Below, piece by piece: positions 8,155 to 15,772 of a DNA stretch of 44,688 nt. The DNA lies in NCBI RefSeq assembly GCF_008017455.1, contig NZ_VRTY01000049.1, positions 1-44,688 of the forward strand, read 5' to 3'. Origin of the DNA: Pontibacter qinzhouensis. GTDB taxonomy: Bacteria > Bacteroidota > Bacteroidia > Cytophagales > Hymenobacteraceae. A model generated the notes under the pieces. That model was not told the DNA's origin. It saw only the letters and a list, made by a program, of their open reading frames with translations, and did not search any database. Within the stretch, counting starts at the first letter, position 1. Every line of letters begins with the position of its first letter. The position numbers and the translations under genes were made by a program.

Positions 8155-8792
8155 TTTGTCAGGGCTTTTTGCTCTTCCTCCTCCTTAAACTTTTTAATTC
8201 TATCGAGTACCTTGTATGCAGCTGGTTCGCGGTATTTCTTCTCCGGCAGGGTCAGCCACATATCGCGGTCTTCTTCTGCCGACTGCAGTACGTTCTTCGA
8301 TTTTACGACCCACATATTTACGGCTGGATGTTCGGCCGCAAAGGCGGCTTTGGCTTTATGGTAAGCCTCCTGGTAAGAGGTGGCACCAATGCGGCCAACA
8401 TGCGTATGCGCTTTACCTCGTTTCTTAAGATGAAACACCTCGTACGACTCAAGTGGCCAGGTAGTATCTTCCGGAATTTCCACTTCGAAGGAGTCGTAAA
8501 TGTTTTCATCATCGTTGGCGTACGGCGATACCATGATATGCCGCGTGAGCACTACCCACAGGCCACTGCAGGCGGACCGGCGGCTGTACTGCTCTTTGGC
8601 AAACAAAAAAGCCACATCGGCATTGGGCGCGTGCACAGGTCCGGCATACGTAAAAGGCGTTTTGTCGCGCTTGCGGGCAAAAACCTCAAACGTCTCGAAC
8701 TGATCGAATGCTGCCTTGGGCTCCATGGGCGGAAGTTCGCCATCTGGCAGGTTCATGCGGTTAATTCTGGGGTCCAACGATTTCAGCGACAT
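8151..8792 (-). CDS. paaB: PaaB-type subunit with two PaaB-like units in tandem
   Basis: PaaB is usually about 95 residues and bridges PaaAC heterodimers in phenylacetyl-CoA epoxidase. This protein is 213 residues and has two related units. Unit one (about 31-85) runs FETFEVFARKR ... AKEQYSRR ... GLWVV. Unit two (about 114-167) runs LESYEVFHLKKRGK ... AKAAFAAEHP ... NMWVV. An extra C-terminal basic helix follows. The start is ATG at 8792; a TTG three codons upstream is possible. The gene overlaps paaC by 4 bases. Doubled PaaB may be usual in Bacteroidota, which I cannot check here. It is separated from paaA by 220 bases that include a 57-bp element. Confidence 0.82.
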   Translation of the reverse strand: MSLKSLDPRINRMNLPDGELPPMEPKAAFDQFETFEVFARKRDKTPFTYAGPVHAPNADVAFLFAKEQYSRRSACSGLWVVLTRHIMVSPYANDDENIYDSFEVEIPEDTTWPLESYEVFHLKKRGKAHTHVGRIGATSYQEAYHKAKAAFAAEHPAVNMWVVKSKNVLQSAEEDRDMWLTLPEKKYREPAAYKVLDRIKKFKEEEEQKALTK

Positions 8793-9012
8793 AGTAAGCA
8801 AAGTTTAAGGTAAACAGTCGGAGCTTTTCAGCTTCTTTAATTTCAATATTATAGTTGGTGCCTAACGAGTACTGGTAACCTGAAGCAGATGAGTTAGGAG
8901 TTGGATAAGAGCAATTATTCGAATGAAAAAGGCCTTCAGAAGGCAGAACCTGAAAAAAGTGCCAAGGGTAAATTTATTCACCCATTCACCCATTCACTCA
9001 GTCATTAAAAAC
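8793..9012. other. Intra-operon gap between paaA and paaB
   Basis: This 220-base gap is long for an operon whose other genes overlap or abut. It holds element copy R5 (8913-8969) and a short direct repeat of CCCATTCAC around 8980-8996. No promoter or small gene is clear. Confidence 0.5.
8913..8969 (+). repeat. 57-bp dispersed element, copy R5
   Basis: Begins AATTATTCGAAT, contains the palindrome GGCCTTCAGAAGGC and ends CAAGGGT. It is opposite in orientation to the paa operon and lies between paaA and paaB. The inner part can pair GGCA with TGCC. Confidence 0.85.
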
Positions 9013-9999
9013 CTAAGCCAGCGGGCGCACATATTTGGCTGTCGGGTTTTTTAGGGCAAGGCGTACCCAGGCACCTCTTTCTTCTGCCATACGCCGCACA
9101 CCAAGGCGCTCGGCGTTACAGGGGCCATCGCCGTTAATTACTTTTCTGAATTCTTCCCAGTCGGGTTCGGTGTATTCCCACTGGCCAGTCTGCTCATTTT
9201 TATGCAGGTGCGGGTCTGGTATAGTCAGGCCGATCTCTCTGATCTTAGGAACGTACATGTCGAGGTACTGCTGCCGGCATTCGTCGTTCGAGGCCATTTT
9301 AACTTTCCAGCGCATCAGGGTTTCGGTGTGCACGCTTAGTTTGTCAGAGGGCCCAAAAAACGTCATGATCTGGCTCCACCAGCGGTTCAGGGCCTCCTGC
9401 ACCATCTGGCGCTGCGCCGGCGATCCGGTTGCCATAAATACAACCGAGTCGTGGCCATATTTCAGATGGAAAGCTTCTTCGGCACAAATACGCTCCAGGG
9501 CGCGGCAGTAAGGGCCATAGGAGCCTTTTGAGTTAGCCATTTGGTTTACAATAGCGCCGGCATCTATGAGCCACGATATAATGCAGGAGTCGGCCCAGGT
9601 ATAAGTAGGGTAGTTAAACACATTCGAGTACTTCGATTTCCCGTTTATCAGGTCGGTCAGCATTTCCTCGCGCGATTTACCTAACGTTTCGGCTGCACTA
9701 TATAAGAGTTGAGCATGGCCTACCTCGTCCTGCACTTTGGCCATTAAGGCAAGTTTGCGCCTGAAGCCGGGAGCGCGCGTAATCCAGGTTCCTTCTGGCA
9801 AGGCTCCTATTATTTCGGAGTGGGCATGCTGCTCAATCATCCGGATGAGCTGCATGCGGTAAAGGCGGGGCATCCAATCGTCAGGCTCAATCTTTTCGCC
9901 TTGTGCAATACGGGCTTCAAATTCAGCTAGCTTTACAGCATCTTCCTGCTCTAAATCTTCTGCTTTTGTTGCCTCAAACGTGTTTCCTCCTCCGTACAT
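9013..9999 (-). CDS. paaA: 1,2-phenylacetyl-CoA epoxidase catalytic subunit PaaA
   Basis: This 328-residue di-iron monooxygenase subunit epoxidises the ring of phenylacetyl-CoA, the first committed step of aerobic phenylacetate catabolism. Ferritin-like metal motifs are visible: [13 protein letters not shown], the [10 protein letters not shown] helix, and [12 protein letters not shown], with Glu and His in ExxH spacing. Length is typical. It is the first gene of the minus-strand paaABCD operon and starts at ATG 9999. Upstream is an 800-base control region with a palindromic operator at 10223-10242. Confidence 0.92.
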   Translation of the reverse strand: MYGGGNTFEATKAEDLEQEDAVKLAEFEARIAQGEKIEPDDWMPRLYRMQLIRMIEQHAHSEIIGALPEGTWITRAPGFRRKLALMAKVQDEVGHAQLLYSAAETLGKSREEMLTDLINGKSKYSNVFNYPTYTWADSCIISWLIDAGAIVNQMANSKGSYGPYCRALERICAEEAFHLKYGHDSVVFMATGSPAQRQMVQEALNRWWSQIMTFFGPSDKLSVHTETLMRWKVKMASNDECRQQYLDMYVPKIREIGLTIPDPHLHKNEQTGQWEYTEPDWEEFRKVINGDGPCNAERLGVRRMAEERGAWVRLALKNPTAKYVRPLA

Positions 10000-10222
10000 A
10001 CGCTCTCTGTTTTGTTTTTAGCTGAAAAAGCCGGACCGCAGGCAGCCCGGCACTAATTTTATATAAGCCACACCGGAAGATGTAAGTGTAGTTTTTTCCA
10101 GGTTTGGGTTTAGTATTTTTAACTTAGATAAATACAAGTTAAAAACCAGGCTTCAAATTCTGAAGGCTACCAACAGCAGCTCCTGAATAGGTTTTTCTCC
10201 CATTGCGTTTATTTAAATATAC

Positions 10223-10242
10223 GCAAACTAACGTTAGTTAGC
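10223..10242. promoter_or_regulatory. Palindromic operator, TetR-type candidate
   Basis: The 14-bp perfect palindrome AACTAACGTTAGTT (10226-10239) extends to 20 bp (GC...GC) with one mismatched pair. Its size and symmetry fit operators of TetR-family repressors that control acyl-CoA and phenylacetate catabolism. It lies 224 bases upstream of paaA and 563 upstream of the hydratase. No TetR gene is in the window, so the binder is inferred. Confidence 0.55.
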
Positions 10243-10535
10243 AAGTTGAAGTTTTTGTTTCTGCTCAATTAGAACAATATTTTAAGTATAGAGCAATTTT
10301 AGCAGAGTTTTTACGCTATATAAGTGGGTAAAGAGCCCAAAAAGATATACTCAATTTTGAAGCTAATTTAGGGCTGCTGCGTATGAATTGAATAGGAGGA
10401 TTCGATACTGATGAATTGATAATGCCTCTGCTGTAGCTGCTGGTGGTATGCTCTGAGTTCTATTTTTATACCCGATGGTAGAGCTGCCCGGCAACAGGTA
10501 GTTGGATCGTCTTATATTTTTTTGTTACTTAAAGG

Positions 10536-10682
10536 ATGTCTGGTGCTAAGGCAACTAAAGGAACTGGCGCAGGAGTGAGAAAAGCCGGAAAAGGAGCTAT
10601 ATATGGAGGAGTAGAATCTATAACGGCATCAGCAAGTTGGCAGCCGGAACTTAGGTTAAACCCGAAACTGGAAGCGAAATAA
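10536..10682 (+). CDS. Possible 48-residue small protein
   Basis: An ATG-to-TAA frame of 49 codons encodes a Gly/Lys/Ala-rich peptide (begins MSGAKATKGTGAGVRKAG, contains AIYGGVESITASASW). It has no membrane segment or signal peptide. AAAGG directly abuts the ATG, too close for a normal ribosome site. I do not recognise it. It could be a real small gene or chance coding in a control region. Confidence 0.25.
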   Translation: MSGAKATKGTGAGVRKAGKGAIYGGVESITASASWQPELRLNPKLEAK

Positions 10683-10804
10683 GGTAATTGCATAAACCTT
10701 CGTGGCCCCGCAATAAGGCAACAGCCAAAACATACTGATGCCCCCTGCTGTTTTCTAGTTCCGGGGAAAGCCGGTGCAGGATCATCCTCAAAAATTTCTG
10801 AATT

Positions 10805-11614
10805 ATGACTGATACTATGAATACTGCTGAAAAGCAAGTGATGGATTTTGTACGTTACCATGTAAAAGACAGGGTAGGGTATATTACCATGGCCCGCGCC
10901 GAAAAGCGAAACGCCCTTAATTTTGAGGTGGTGCTGGAACTGAAACGTGCTTTTGCCAGAGCCGAAGACGACGAAAACTGCAAAGTAGTTGTGTTTAGAG
11001 CAGAAGGCAACGTATTCTGTGCCGGGGCCGACCTCGAATACCTGCAACTGCTGCAAAAATATAATTACCAGGACAACCTGGCCGACTCAACGCACCTCAT
11101 GGAACTGTTCCGGGCCATCTATACCCTGAAAAAGGTGGTAATAGCCCAGGTAAACGGACATGCGATAGGGGGAGGATGTGGCCTGGCTACTGTCTGCGAT
11201 TTTGCCTTTACGGTGCCAGAAGCTAAGTTTGGCTATACCGAAGTTAAAATCGGGTTTATACCGGCCATTGTAAAGGTGTTTCTGCTCCGAAAAATCGGCG
11301 AAGCCAAAGCCAAGCATTTGTTACTAACCGGCGACCTTATTTCTGCTCAGGAGGCACTCGCTTTTGGCCTGGTAAATTATGTGGTGCCTACTGAAGAGCT
11401 GGAAGAGAAAGTGTTCGCATTCGCTCAGAAACTCTGCACCGAGAACTCACGGCAATCAATGGAGGTCACAAAAGAAATGATCGCGCGCCTGCATGGCAAA
11501 TCGTTGGAGGAGGCCCTGCAGTATGCCGCCGAAATGAATGCCGTTGCACGTAGCAGCGAAGACTGTCAGCGAGGAATTGCGGCTTTTCTGAACAAAGAAA
11601 AGGTGAAGTGGTGA
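10805..11614 (+). CDS. Enoyl-CoA hydratase/isomerase family, methylglutaconyl-CoA hydratase-like
   Basis: This 269-residue crotonase-fold protein has the oxyanion-hole segment FCAGADLEYL (about residues 71-80) and GGGCGLATVCDF (122-133). The second catalytic glutamate is kept (Glu146 in YTEVKIG). The position of the first catalytic glutamate of classical hydratases is Gly126. The FGYTEVKIGFIPAIV pattern resembles LiuC-type methylglutaconyl-CoA hydratases of leucine breakdown more than FadB. Its position divergent to paaABCD suggests a role in acyl-CoA catabolism, perhaps under shared control. PaaF or PaaG function is a less likely alternative. The downstream crtZ start is only 61 bases away, so read-through is possible. 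Confidence 0.75.
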   Translation: MTDTMNTAEKQVMDFVRYHVKDRVGYITMARAEKRNALNFEVVLELKRAFARAEDDENCKVVVFRAEGNVFCAGADLEYLQLLQKYNYQDNLADSTHLMELFRAIYTLKKVVIAQVNGHAIGGGCGLATVCDFAFTVPEAKFGYTEVKIGFIPAIVKVFLLRKIGEAKAKHLLLTGDLISAQEALAFGLVNYVVPTEELEEKVFAFAQKLCTENSRQSMEVTKEMIARLHGKSLEEALQYAAEMNAVARSSEDCQRGIAAFLNKEKVKW

Positions 11615-11675
11615 TAAAAAAATTCATTATCTCTCCTTATTTAAAACCATTTGTTCATCTTGCTGTTTGTTCGAT

Positions 11676-12167
11676 ATGCTGACCGGCATTGGAATCATGA
11701 TATTAACGTTTGTAGCAATGGAAGGTGTGGCCTGGGCCACACACAAATATGTGCTGCACGGCTTTATGTGGTTTCTGCATAAGTCGCACCATACCAGGCA
11801 TCAGCACGCGTTTGAGCTGAACGACCTGTTTTTTGCCTACTATGGTATTCTGGCCATGCTCTTCTTCTTATTCGGAGAAAGCCCCCTCGATTACCGGTTC
11901 TGGATAGGCGCAGGTATTACCTTATATGGCGTGGCTTATTTCCTGATTCACGATGTGTTTATTCATCGCAGGCTAAAAGTTTTCGGTAAAACATCGCTGG
12001 TTTACTTGCGGGCACTTAATATAGCCCACAGGGTGCACCATAAGGTGGCTGGTAAATACGGCTCCGAATCGTTTGGCATGCTTTGGGTAGCCCCCAGGTA
12101 TTACCGGTCAGCTTCTAACTCAATCAGGAAACAGAAGCAGACAAACCGTGGCTCTTTACTCAATTAA
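11676..12167 (+). CDS. crtZ: Beta-carotene hydroxylase CrtZ
   Basis: This 163-residue membrane protein of the fatty-acid-hydroxylase superfamily adds 3-hydroxyl groups to beta-ionone rings. Its histidine clusters match CrtZ: HKYVLH (23-28), HKSHH (35-39), HDVFIH (92-97) and HRVHH (118-122), which bind the di-iron centre. About four hydrophobic segments are seen. The ATG at 11676 is preferred; a TTG three codons earlier is possible. The 3' end overlaps the next gene (MerR regulator) by 20 bases, which ties expression of enzyme and regulator. With CrtW at the far end of the locus the expected products are hydroxylated ketocarotenoids such as astaxanthin. Confidence 0.88.
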   Translation: MLTGIGIMILTFVAMEGVAWATHKYVLHGFMWFLHKSHHTRHQHAFELNDLFFAYYGILAMLFFLFGESPLDYRFWIGAGITLYGVAYFLIHDVFIHRRLKVFGKTSLVYLRALNIAHRVHHKVAGKYGSESFGMLWVAPRYYRSASNSIRKQKQTNRGSLLN

Positions 12168-13053
12168 GGAACTTGAACAACTATCAGGTATCAAGGCGCA
12201 TACTATCCGAATATGGGAGCAGCGTTACCAGATTCTGGCTCCTTCCAGAACAGATACCAATATTCGTTTCTACGACGACGAAGATTTGAAATGGCTGCTC
12301 AACATCTCGTTGCTAAACGAGAAGGGCACGAAAATCTCGAAAATCGCTAAAATGACGAAGGAGGAGGTAGCACAAATGGTGCAGCACCTCTGCGAACAGT
12401 CATCAGAGTTCGACCACCACATAAACGGCCTCATTACCGCTATGCTCGATTTGGATGAGGCCCTCTTCGACAAAGTACTTTCTACTGCCACCTTGCAACT
12501 TGGTTTCCAGAACATGATGCAGGACGTGGTGTATCCTTTCCTGAAGAAGATCGGCATTTTGTGGCAAACCGGCAACATCAGTCCGGCGCATGAGCATTTT
12601 ATAAGCAACCTGATCCGCCAGAAGATACTTGTCGCGATAGATGGGCAGGTGGTGCGGCGGCGCGACGGCCACCCAACCTACATGCTCTTTCTGCCGGAAG
12701 GCGAAATGCACGAGATTGCTTTGCTCTACATGAACTACCTGCTGCGGACCTTACAAATTTACACCTTGTATCTGGGGCAGAGCCTGCCTTTCGAGGACCT
12801 GAAGCTTTGCTATAAAAGTTTTAAGGCAGATTATATTTGTACGGTGCTCACCTCCACACCAGAACGCAGCGAGGTGCAGGCTTACATCGATACCTTGTCT
12901 GCCACTTTTCCGGAAGCTACTATTATGGTGTATGGTTCCCAGGTGCAGCACGATTTCCTGGTATTCCCGGCAAATGTAACGCACCTGACGAGCATGCAGG
13001 ATTTTGTGTCGGAGATAACTGCCACCGCAAAACATTCCCAGGTAGCCAGGTAA
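12148..13053 (+). CDS. MerR-family regulator with B12-binding domain, CarH/LitR-like
   Basis: This 301-residue regulator has an N-terminal MerR winged helix (YSIKELEQLSGIKAHTIRIW, residues 4-23) followed by a helical cap and a cobalamin-binding Rossmann-like domain. It keeps the W-x9-EH motif of CarH/LitR photoreceptors (Trp139, Glu149-His150) and an E-x-H-x-x-A motif (Glu186, His188, Ala191), where His would be the lower cobalt ligand; the family more often ends this motif with Gly. In known CarH proteins adenosyl-B12 stabilises a DNA-bound repressor tetramer and light breaks it. The start is GTG at 12148, inside crtZ. Next downstream are the ECF sigma factor and carotenoid operon, its likely targets. 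Confidence 0.85.
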   Translation: MALYSIKELEQLSGIKAHTIRIWEQRYQILAPSRTDTNIRFYDDEDLKWLLNISLLNEKGTKISKIAKMTKEEVAQMVQHLCEQSSEFDHHINGLITAMLDLDEALFDKVLSTATLQLGFQNMMQDVVYPFLKKIGILWQTGNISPAHEHFISNLIRQKILVAIDGQVVRRRDGHPTYMLFLPEGEMHEIALLYMNYLLRTLQIYTLYLGQSLPFEDLKLCYKSFKADYICTVLTSTPERSEVQAYIDTLSATFPEATIMVYGSQVQHDFLVFPANVTHLTSMQDFVSEITATAKHSQVAR

Positions 13054-13098
13054 CCTAAAACTAAACCCTATCAAGAGTCAACTGCAGCCTGCAGCCTG

Positions 13099-13155
13099 AA
13101 TTATTCTAATGAAAACGGCCTTCAAAAGCTTTTGAGGCAATTCAGCCTCAAGGGT
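13099..13155 (+). repeat. 57-bp dispersed element, copy R6
   Basis: Begins AATTATTCTAATGAAAA, has the centre CCTTCAAAAG and ends CAAGGGT. Its variable part makes a perfect 7-bp hairpin (TTGAGGC at 13132-13138, GCCTCAA at 13145-13151). It starts 46 bases after the MerR stop codon. Confidence 0.85.
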
Positions 13156-13564
13156 CAACGTGTTGTGTAAACGTATGGGTAGTCAGGTGTATATGCCATG
13201 ACTGTTTACGCAGTACTGTTAAGGTAAAAAAGGTTGTAGAAAGCATGCGCATAGTACGATCACTTAAGTATACCAGCCACACCCAACCAATTCAATATAT
13301 TCTGACCTGTACCCGCACAACCACTATCACCACTCTAACAGAAGTCGCCCATAGCAGGCAACTTCTTGCTTTCGTACCATTAGGGTCTCGTTTTTGAAGA
13401 CCCCTGCAAATACCAATTAATTAAATTTTTTTGGCGTTCCTTTTTCTAAACAACCTGCTGCTCCTGAACAAGCGATAGTTCTATAGAACAAATTTTTACC
13501 GGATAGGTGAAAAATAGACTTCTAAAAGCTCGGGTTATGCTACAAAAATAGCTGCTGAATAAAA

Positions 13565-13604
13565 TATTTTGTTTAATACTTTTAAATGTAAATTAAACAA
13601 AATA
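13565..13604. promoter_or_regulatory. Inverted-repeat operator 1, carotenoid operon
   Basis: A perfect 13-bp inverted repeat: TATTTTGTTTAAT (13565-13577) and ATTAAACAAAATA (13592-13604), 14 bases apart. The central G of the left arm and C of the right arm are 27 bp apart, the same as in operator 2. It probably binds the adjacent CarH-like regulator. Confidence 0.65.
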
Positions 13605-13626
13605 CCTTTATTATAGAAAACTAGCT

Positions 13627-13664
13627 TATTTTGTTTGCGTATACGATAAAAATATTAAACAAAT
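13627..13664. promoter_or_regulatory. Inverted-repeat operator 2, abutting the sigma factor start
   Basis: TATTTTGTTT (13627-13636) and ATTAAACAAAT (13654-13664) repeat the half-sites of operator 1 with the same 27-bp G-to-C distance. The right arm ends at the base before the sigma factor ATG, so a bound protein would block transcription or translation start. Confidence 0.6.
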
Positions 13665-14180
13665 ATGACAGCTCTGGAATTTAGTAATCATGTGCAGCTG
13701 CTGGCACATAACATGCGTCAGGCGGCTATGCGGCTCACGCAAGATGCAGACGATGCCAAAGACCTCGTGCAGGAGACTCTGCTCAAGGCGCTGCTAAACC
13801 GCGAAAAGTTTTTGCCGGGTACAAACCTGAAAGCGTGGTTATTTACAATTATGCGCAACTCATTCATCAACAACTACAACAAGGTGACGAAGCGCAGCAG
13901 CAATTCCGACTTCGACGATTTTCTGCACCACCTTAATCACGACGAAAATTTCATGACGCATAACAAAGGCACTTCATCTTTCGTCATGAGTGATATTCAG
14001 ACAGCTATAGATGCCTTGCAGGAGGAGCACCGTACACCCTTTATGATGTACTATGTTGGTTACAAATACCTCGAAATTGCAGAAATGCTCAAAATTCCGA
14101 TCGGTACGGTAAAAAATCGCATCTTTATTGCCAGGCAGGAGCTTAAGGCTATGCTTAAGACCTACCAGGCGGGTGCCTGA
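13665..14180 (+). CDS. ECF-type RNA polymerase sigma factor
   Basis: This 171-residue sigma-70 family protein has region 2 (about residues 10-75, with DADDAKDLVQETLLKAL and AWLFTIMRNSFIN) and region 4 (about 115-165, with IAEMLKIPIGTVKNRIFIAR). No region 1 or 3 is present, as in ECF sigmas. It is the first gene of a tight plus-strand run ending with crtW: crtI begins 28 bases after its stop. No anti-sigma factor is adjacent, so control is probably at transcription through the operators at 13565-13664. The layout recalls light-driven ECF control of carotenoids in Myxococcus (CarQ) and Streptomyces (LitS). Its own target promoters are unknown. Confidence 0.85.
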   Translation: MTALEFSNHVQLLAHNMRQAAMRLTQDADDAKDLVQETLLKALLNREKFLPGTNLKAWLFTIMRNSFINNYNKVTKRSSNSDFDDFLHHLNHDENFMTHNKGTSSFVMSDIQTAIDALQEEHRTPFMMYYVGYKYLEIAEMLKIPIGTVKNRIFIARQELKAMLKTYQAGA

Positions 14181-14208
14181 TACCAACCATGCGTGCTAAT
14201 CATACTTT

Positions 14209-15699
14209 ATGAATCGGAAAAAAGTAATTGTCATCGGCTCCGGCTTTTCCGGGTTATCGGCTGCTACCAGTCTGGCTGCCGAAGGCTTTGAGGTAACGGT
14301 GCTCGAGAAAAATGCCACCCCTGGCGGCAGGGCCAGAAGCTACAGTGCCCAGGGCTTCACCTTCGACATGGGGCCCAGCTGGTACTGGATGCCCGATGTG
14401 TTTGAGAGCTATTTCCAGAACTTTGGCAAATCAACTTCCGATTATTATAACCTGAAGCGGCTCGACCCATCGTACACCGTTGTGTTTGGCGAAAATGATT
14501 TTATGCAGGTGCCGGCTTCTACCACTGCCTTACGGGCTATGTTCGAGGAACTGGAGCCGGGCAGCGGCCCCAGGCTCGATGAGTTTCTGAAGCAGGCTGC
14601 TTATAAGTACAAAGTAGGTATTAATAATCTGGTGTATAAACCCAGCCGGTCTGTTAGCGAGTTTGTAAGCCTGAAGCTGCTGTATGATGTCGTCCGGATG
14701 GATGTTTTTCAGTCGTTCCATAAACATATCAGGCGCTTTTTCAGCCACAGTAAAATCATCAAGCTCATGGAGTTCCCGATTTTGTTCCTGGGTGCGCTAC
14801 CTGAAAATACGCCTGCTCTCTACAGTTTAATGAACTACGCCGACATAAGCCTCGGCACCTGGTACCCCATGGGCGGTATGTACAGAATAGTGGAAGGCAT
14901 GGTGCAGCTGGCAGAAGAAAAAGGCGTTCAGTTTCTGTATAATCAGGATGTTCGGGGAATTCTGGTGGAAAACGGAGAGGCAACAGGTGTGGTTACAGCC
15001 TCTGGCCGTTTTGAGGCCGATGTAGTAGTGGCCAGTGCCGATTACCACCATGTAGAGAAACAACTGCTGCCAAAAGCCAGCCAGAGTTACTCCGATAAGT
15101 ATTGGGAGGAGCGTGTTATGGCACCTTCATCCCTGATCTTTTACCTGGGTATAAATAAAAAACTCCAGAACCTGAACCACCACAACCTGTTTTTCGACGA
15201 AAACTTCGGGCCCCACGCACACGAAATTTATACCGACCCTAAATGGCCTACTAAACCATTATTTTATGTGTCGGCTCCATCTGTAACAGACAGCGGCGTA
15301 GCACCTGATGGCTGCGAGAACCTGTTCGTGCTGATACCGGTGGCCCCTGGCTTGGCTGATACCGAAGAGGTACGCGAAAAATACTACCACCTGGTAATGG
15401 ATAGGCTGGAGCGCCTTACCAAACAGGAAATTAAGAACAGCGTAATATATAAGCGAAGCTATGCACACCACGATTTCGAGTCTGACTACAACGCTTTCAA
15501 AGGTAACGCCTACGGGCTTGCCAACACCCTGATGCAAACTGCGCTTCTTAAGCCAGCCCTTAAAAGTAAAAAAGTAAGTAATTTATATTATACCGGGCAA
15601 CTAACCGTGCCAGGACCTGGCGTGCCGCCTTCGCTTATTTCGGGGCAGGTAGTGGCCAGAGAAATTGTGAAGGAGAACAAGGTTGCTGTTGTCGCTTAA
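14209..15699 (+). CDS. crtI: Phytoene desaturase CrtI
   Basis: This 496-residue FAD-dependent desaturase converts phytoene to lycopene. The N-terminal FAD-binding motif is GSGFSGLSAA (residues 10-19) followed by EKNATPGGRARSY. The C-terminal family signature TGQLTVPGPGVPPSLISGQ lies near residues 463-481. Length is normal for CrtI. It lies 28 bases after the ECF sigma gene and 73 bases before crtB. A CrtD- or CrtN-like activity cannot be excluded from sequence alone, but being the only desaturase beside crtB favours CrtI. Confidence 0.92.
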   Translation: MNRKKVIVIGSGFSGLSAATSLAAEGFEVTVLEKNATPGGRARSYSAQGFTFDMGPSWYWMPDVFESYFQNFGKSTSDYYNLKRLDPSYTVVFGENDFMQVPASTTALRAMFEELEPGSGPRLDEFLKQAAYKYKVGINNLVYKPSRSVSEFVSLKLLYDVVRMDVFQSFHKHIRRFFSHSKIIKLMEFPILFLGALPENTPALYSLMNYADISLGTWYPMGGMYRIVEGMVQLAEEKGVQFLYNQDVRGILVENGEATGVVTASGRFEADVVVASADYHHVEKQLLPKASQSYSDKYWEERVMAPSSLIFYLGINKKLQNLNHHNLFFDENFGPHAHEIYTDPKWPTKPLFYVSAPSVTDSGVAPDGCENLFVLIPVAPGLADTEEVREKYYHLVMDRLERLTKQEIKNSVIYKRSYAHHDFESDYNAFKGNAYGLANTLMQTALLKPALKSKKVSNLYYTGQLTVPGPGVPPSLISGQVVAREIVKENKVAVVA

Positions 15700-15772
15700 G
15701 GCGTGGAGTGTCGATATTTTATAAAACAACTCCCGCCTCTCAAATCTAATTATGTAAACAAACAGTTCGTAC

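Larger units (their letters stand above)
10000..10804. other. Large divergent control region, paaA / enoyl-CoA hydratase
   Basis: This 805-base gap between divergent catabolic genes is AT-rich on the left and carries a near-perfect 20-bp palindrome at 10223-10242. On the right, a 48-codon open frame (10536-10682) may be a small gene. The remainder shows no repeat copy, clear promoter or RNA gene. Confidence 0.5.
13054..13664. other. Control region upstream of the ECF sigma / carotenoid operon
   Basis: This 611-base gap holds element copy R6 (13099-13155), a small hairpin GGGTCT/AGACCC (13383-13403), and two inverted-repeat operators next to the sigma gene (13565-13604 and 13627-13664). No clear TAnnTTTG/TTTG housekeeping promoter is visible close to the sigma factor start. 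Nothing between 13160 and 13380 looks coding. Confidence 0.55.

Noticed and set aside
10529..11056. Minus-strand open frame of 175 codons
   Set aside because: It lies opposite the well-supported hydratase gene and its sequence has no protein-family character.
13383..13403. GGGTCT/AGACCC hairpin as terminator of the MerR gene
   Set aside because: It is 330 bases from the stop codon and the nearest T-run is 17 or more bases away.
15751..15761. AAACAAA upstream of crtB as a regulator site
   Set aside because: It is only one short half-site in AT-rich DNA with no paired arm; left as a remark, not called as an operator.
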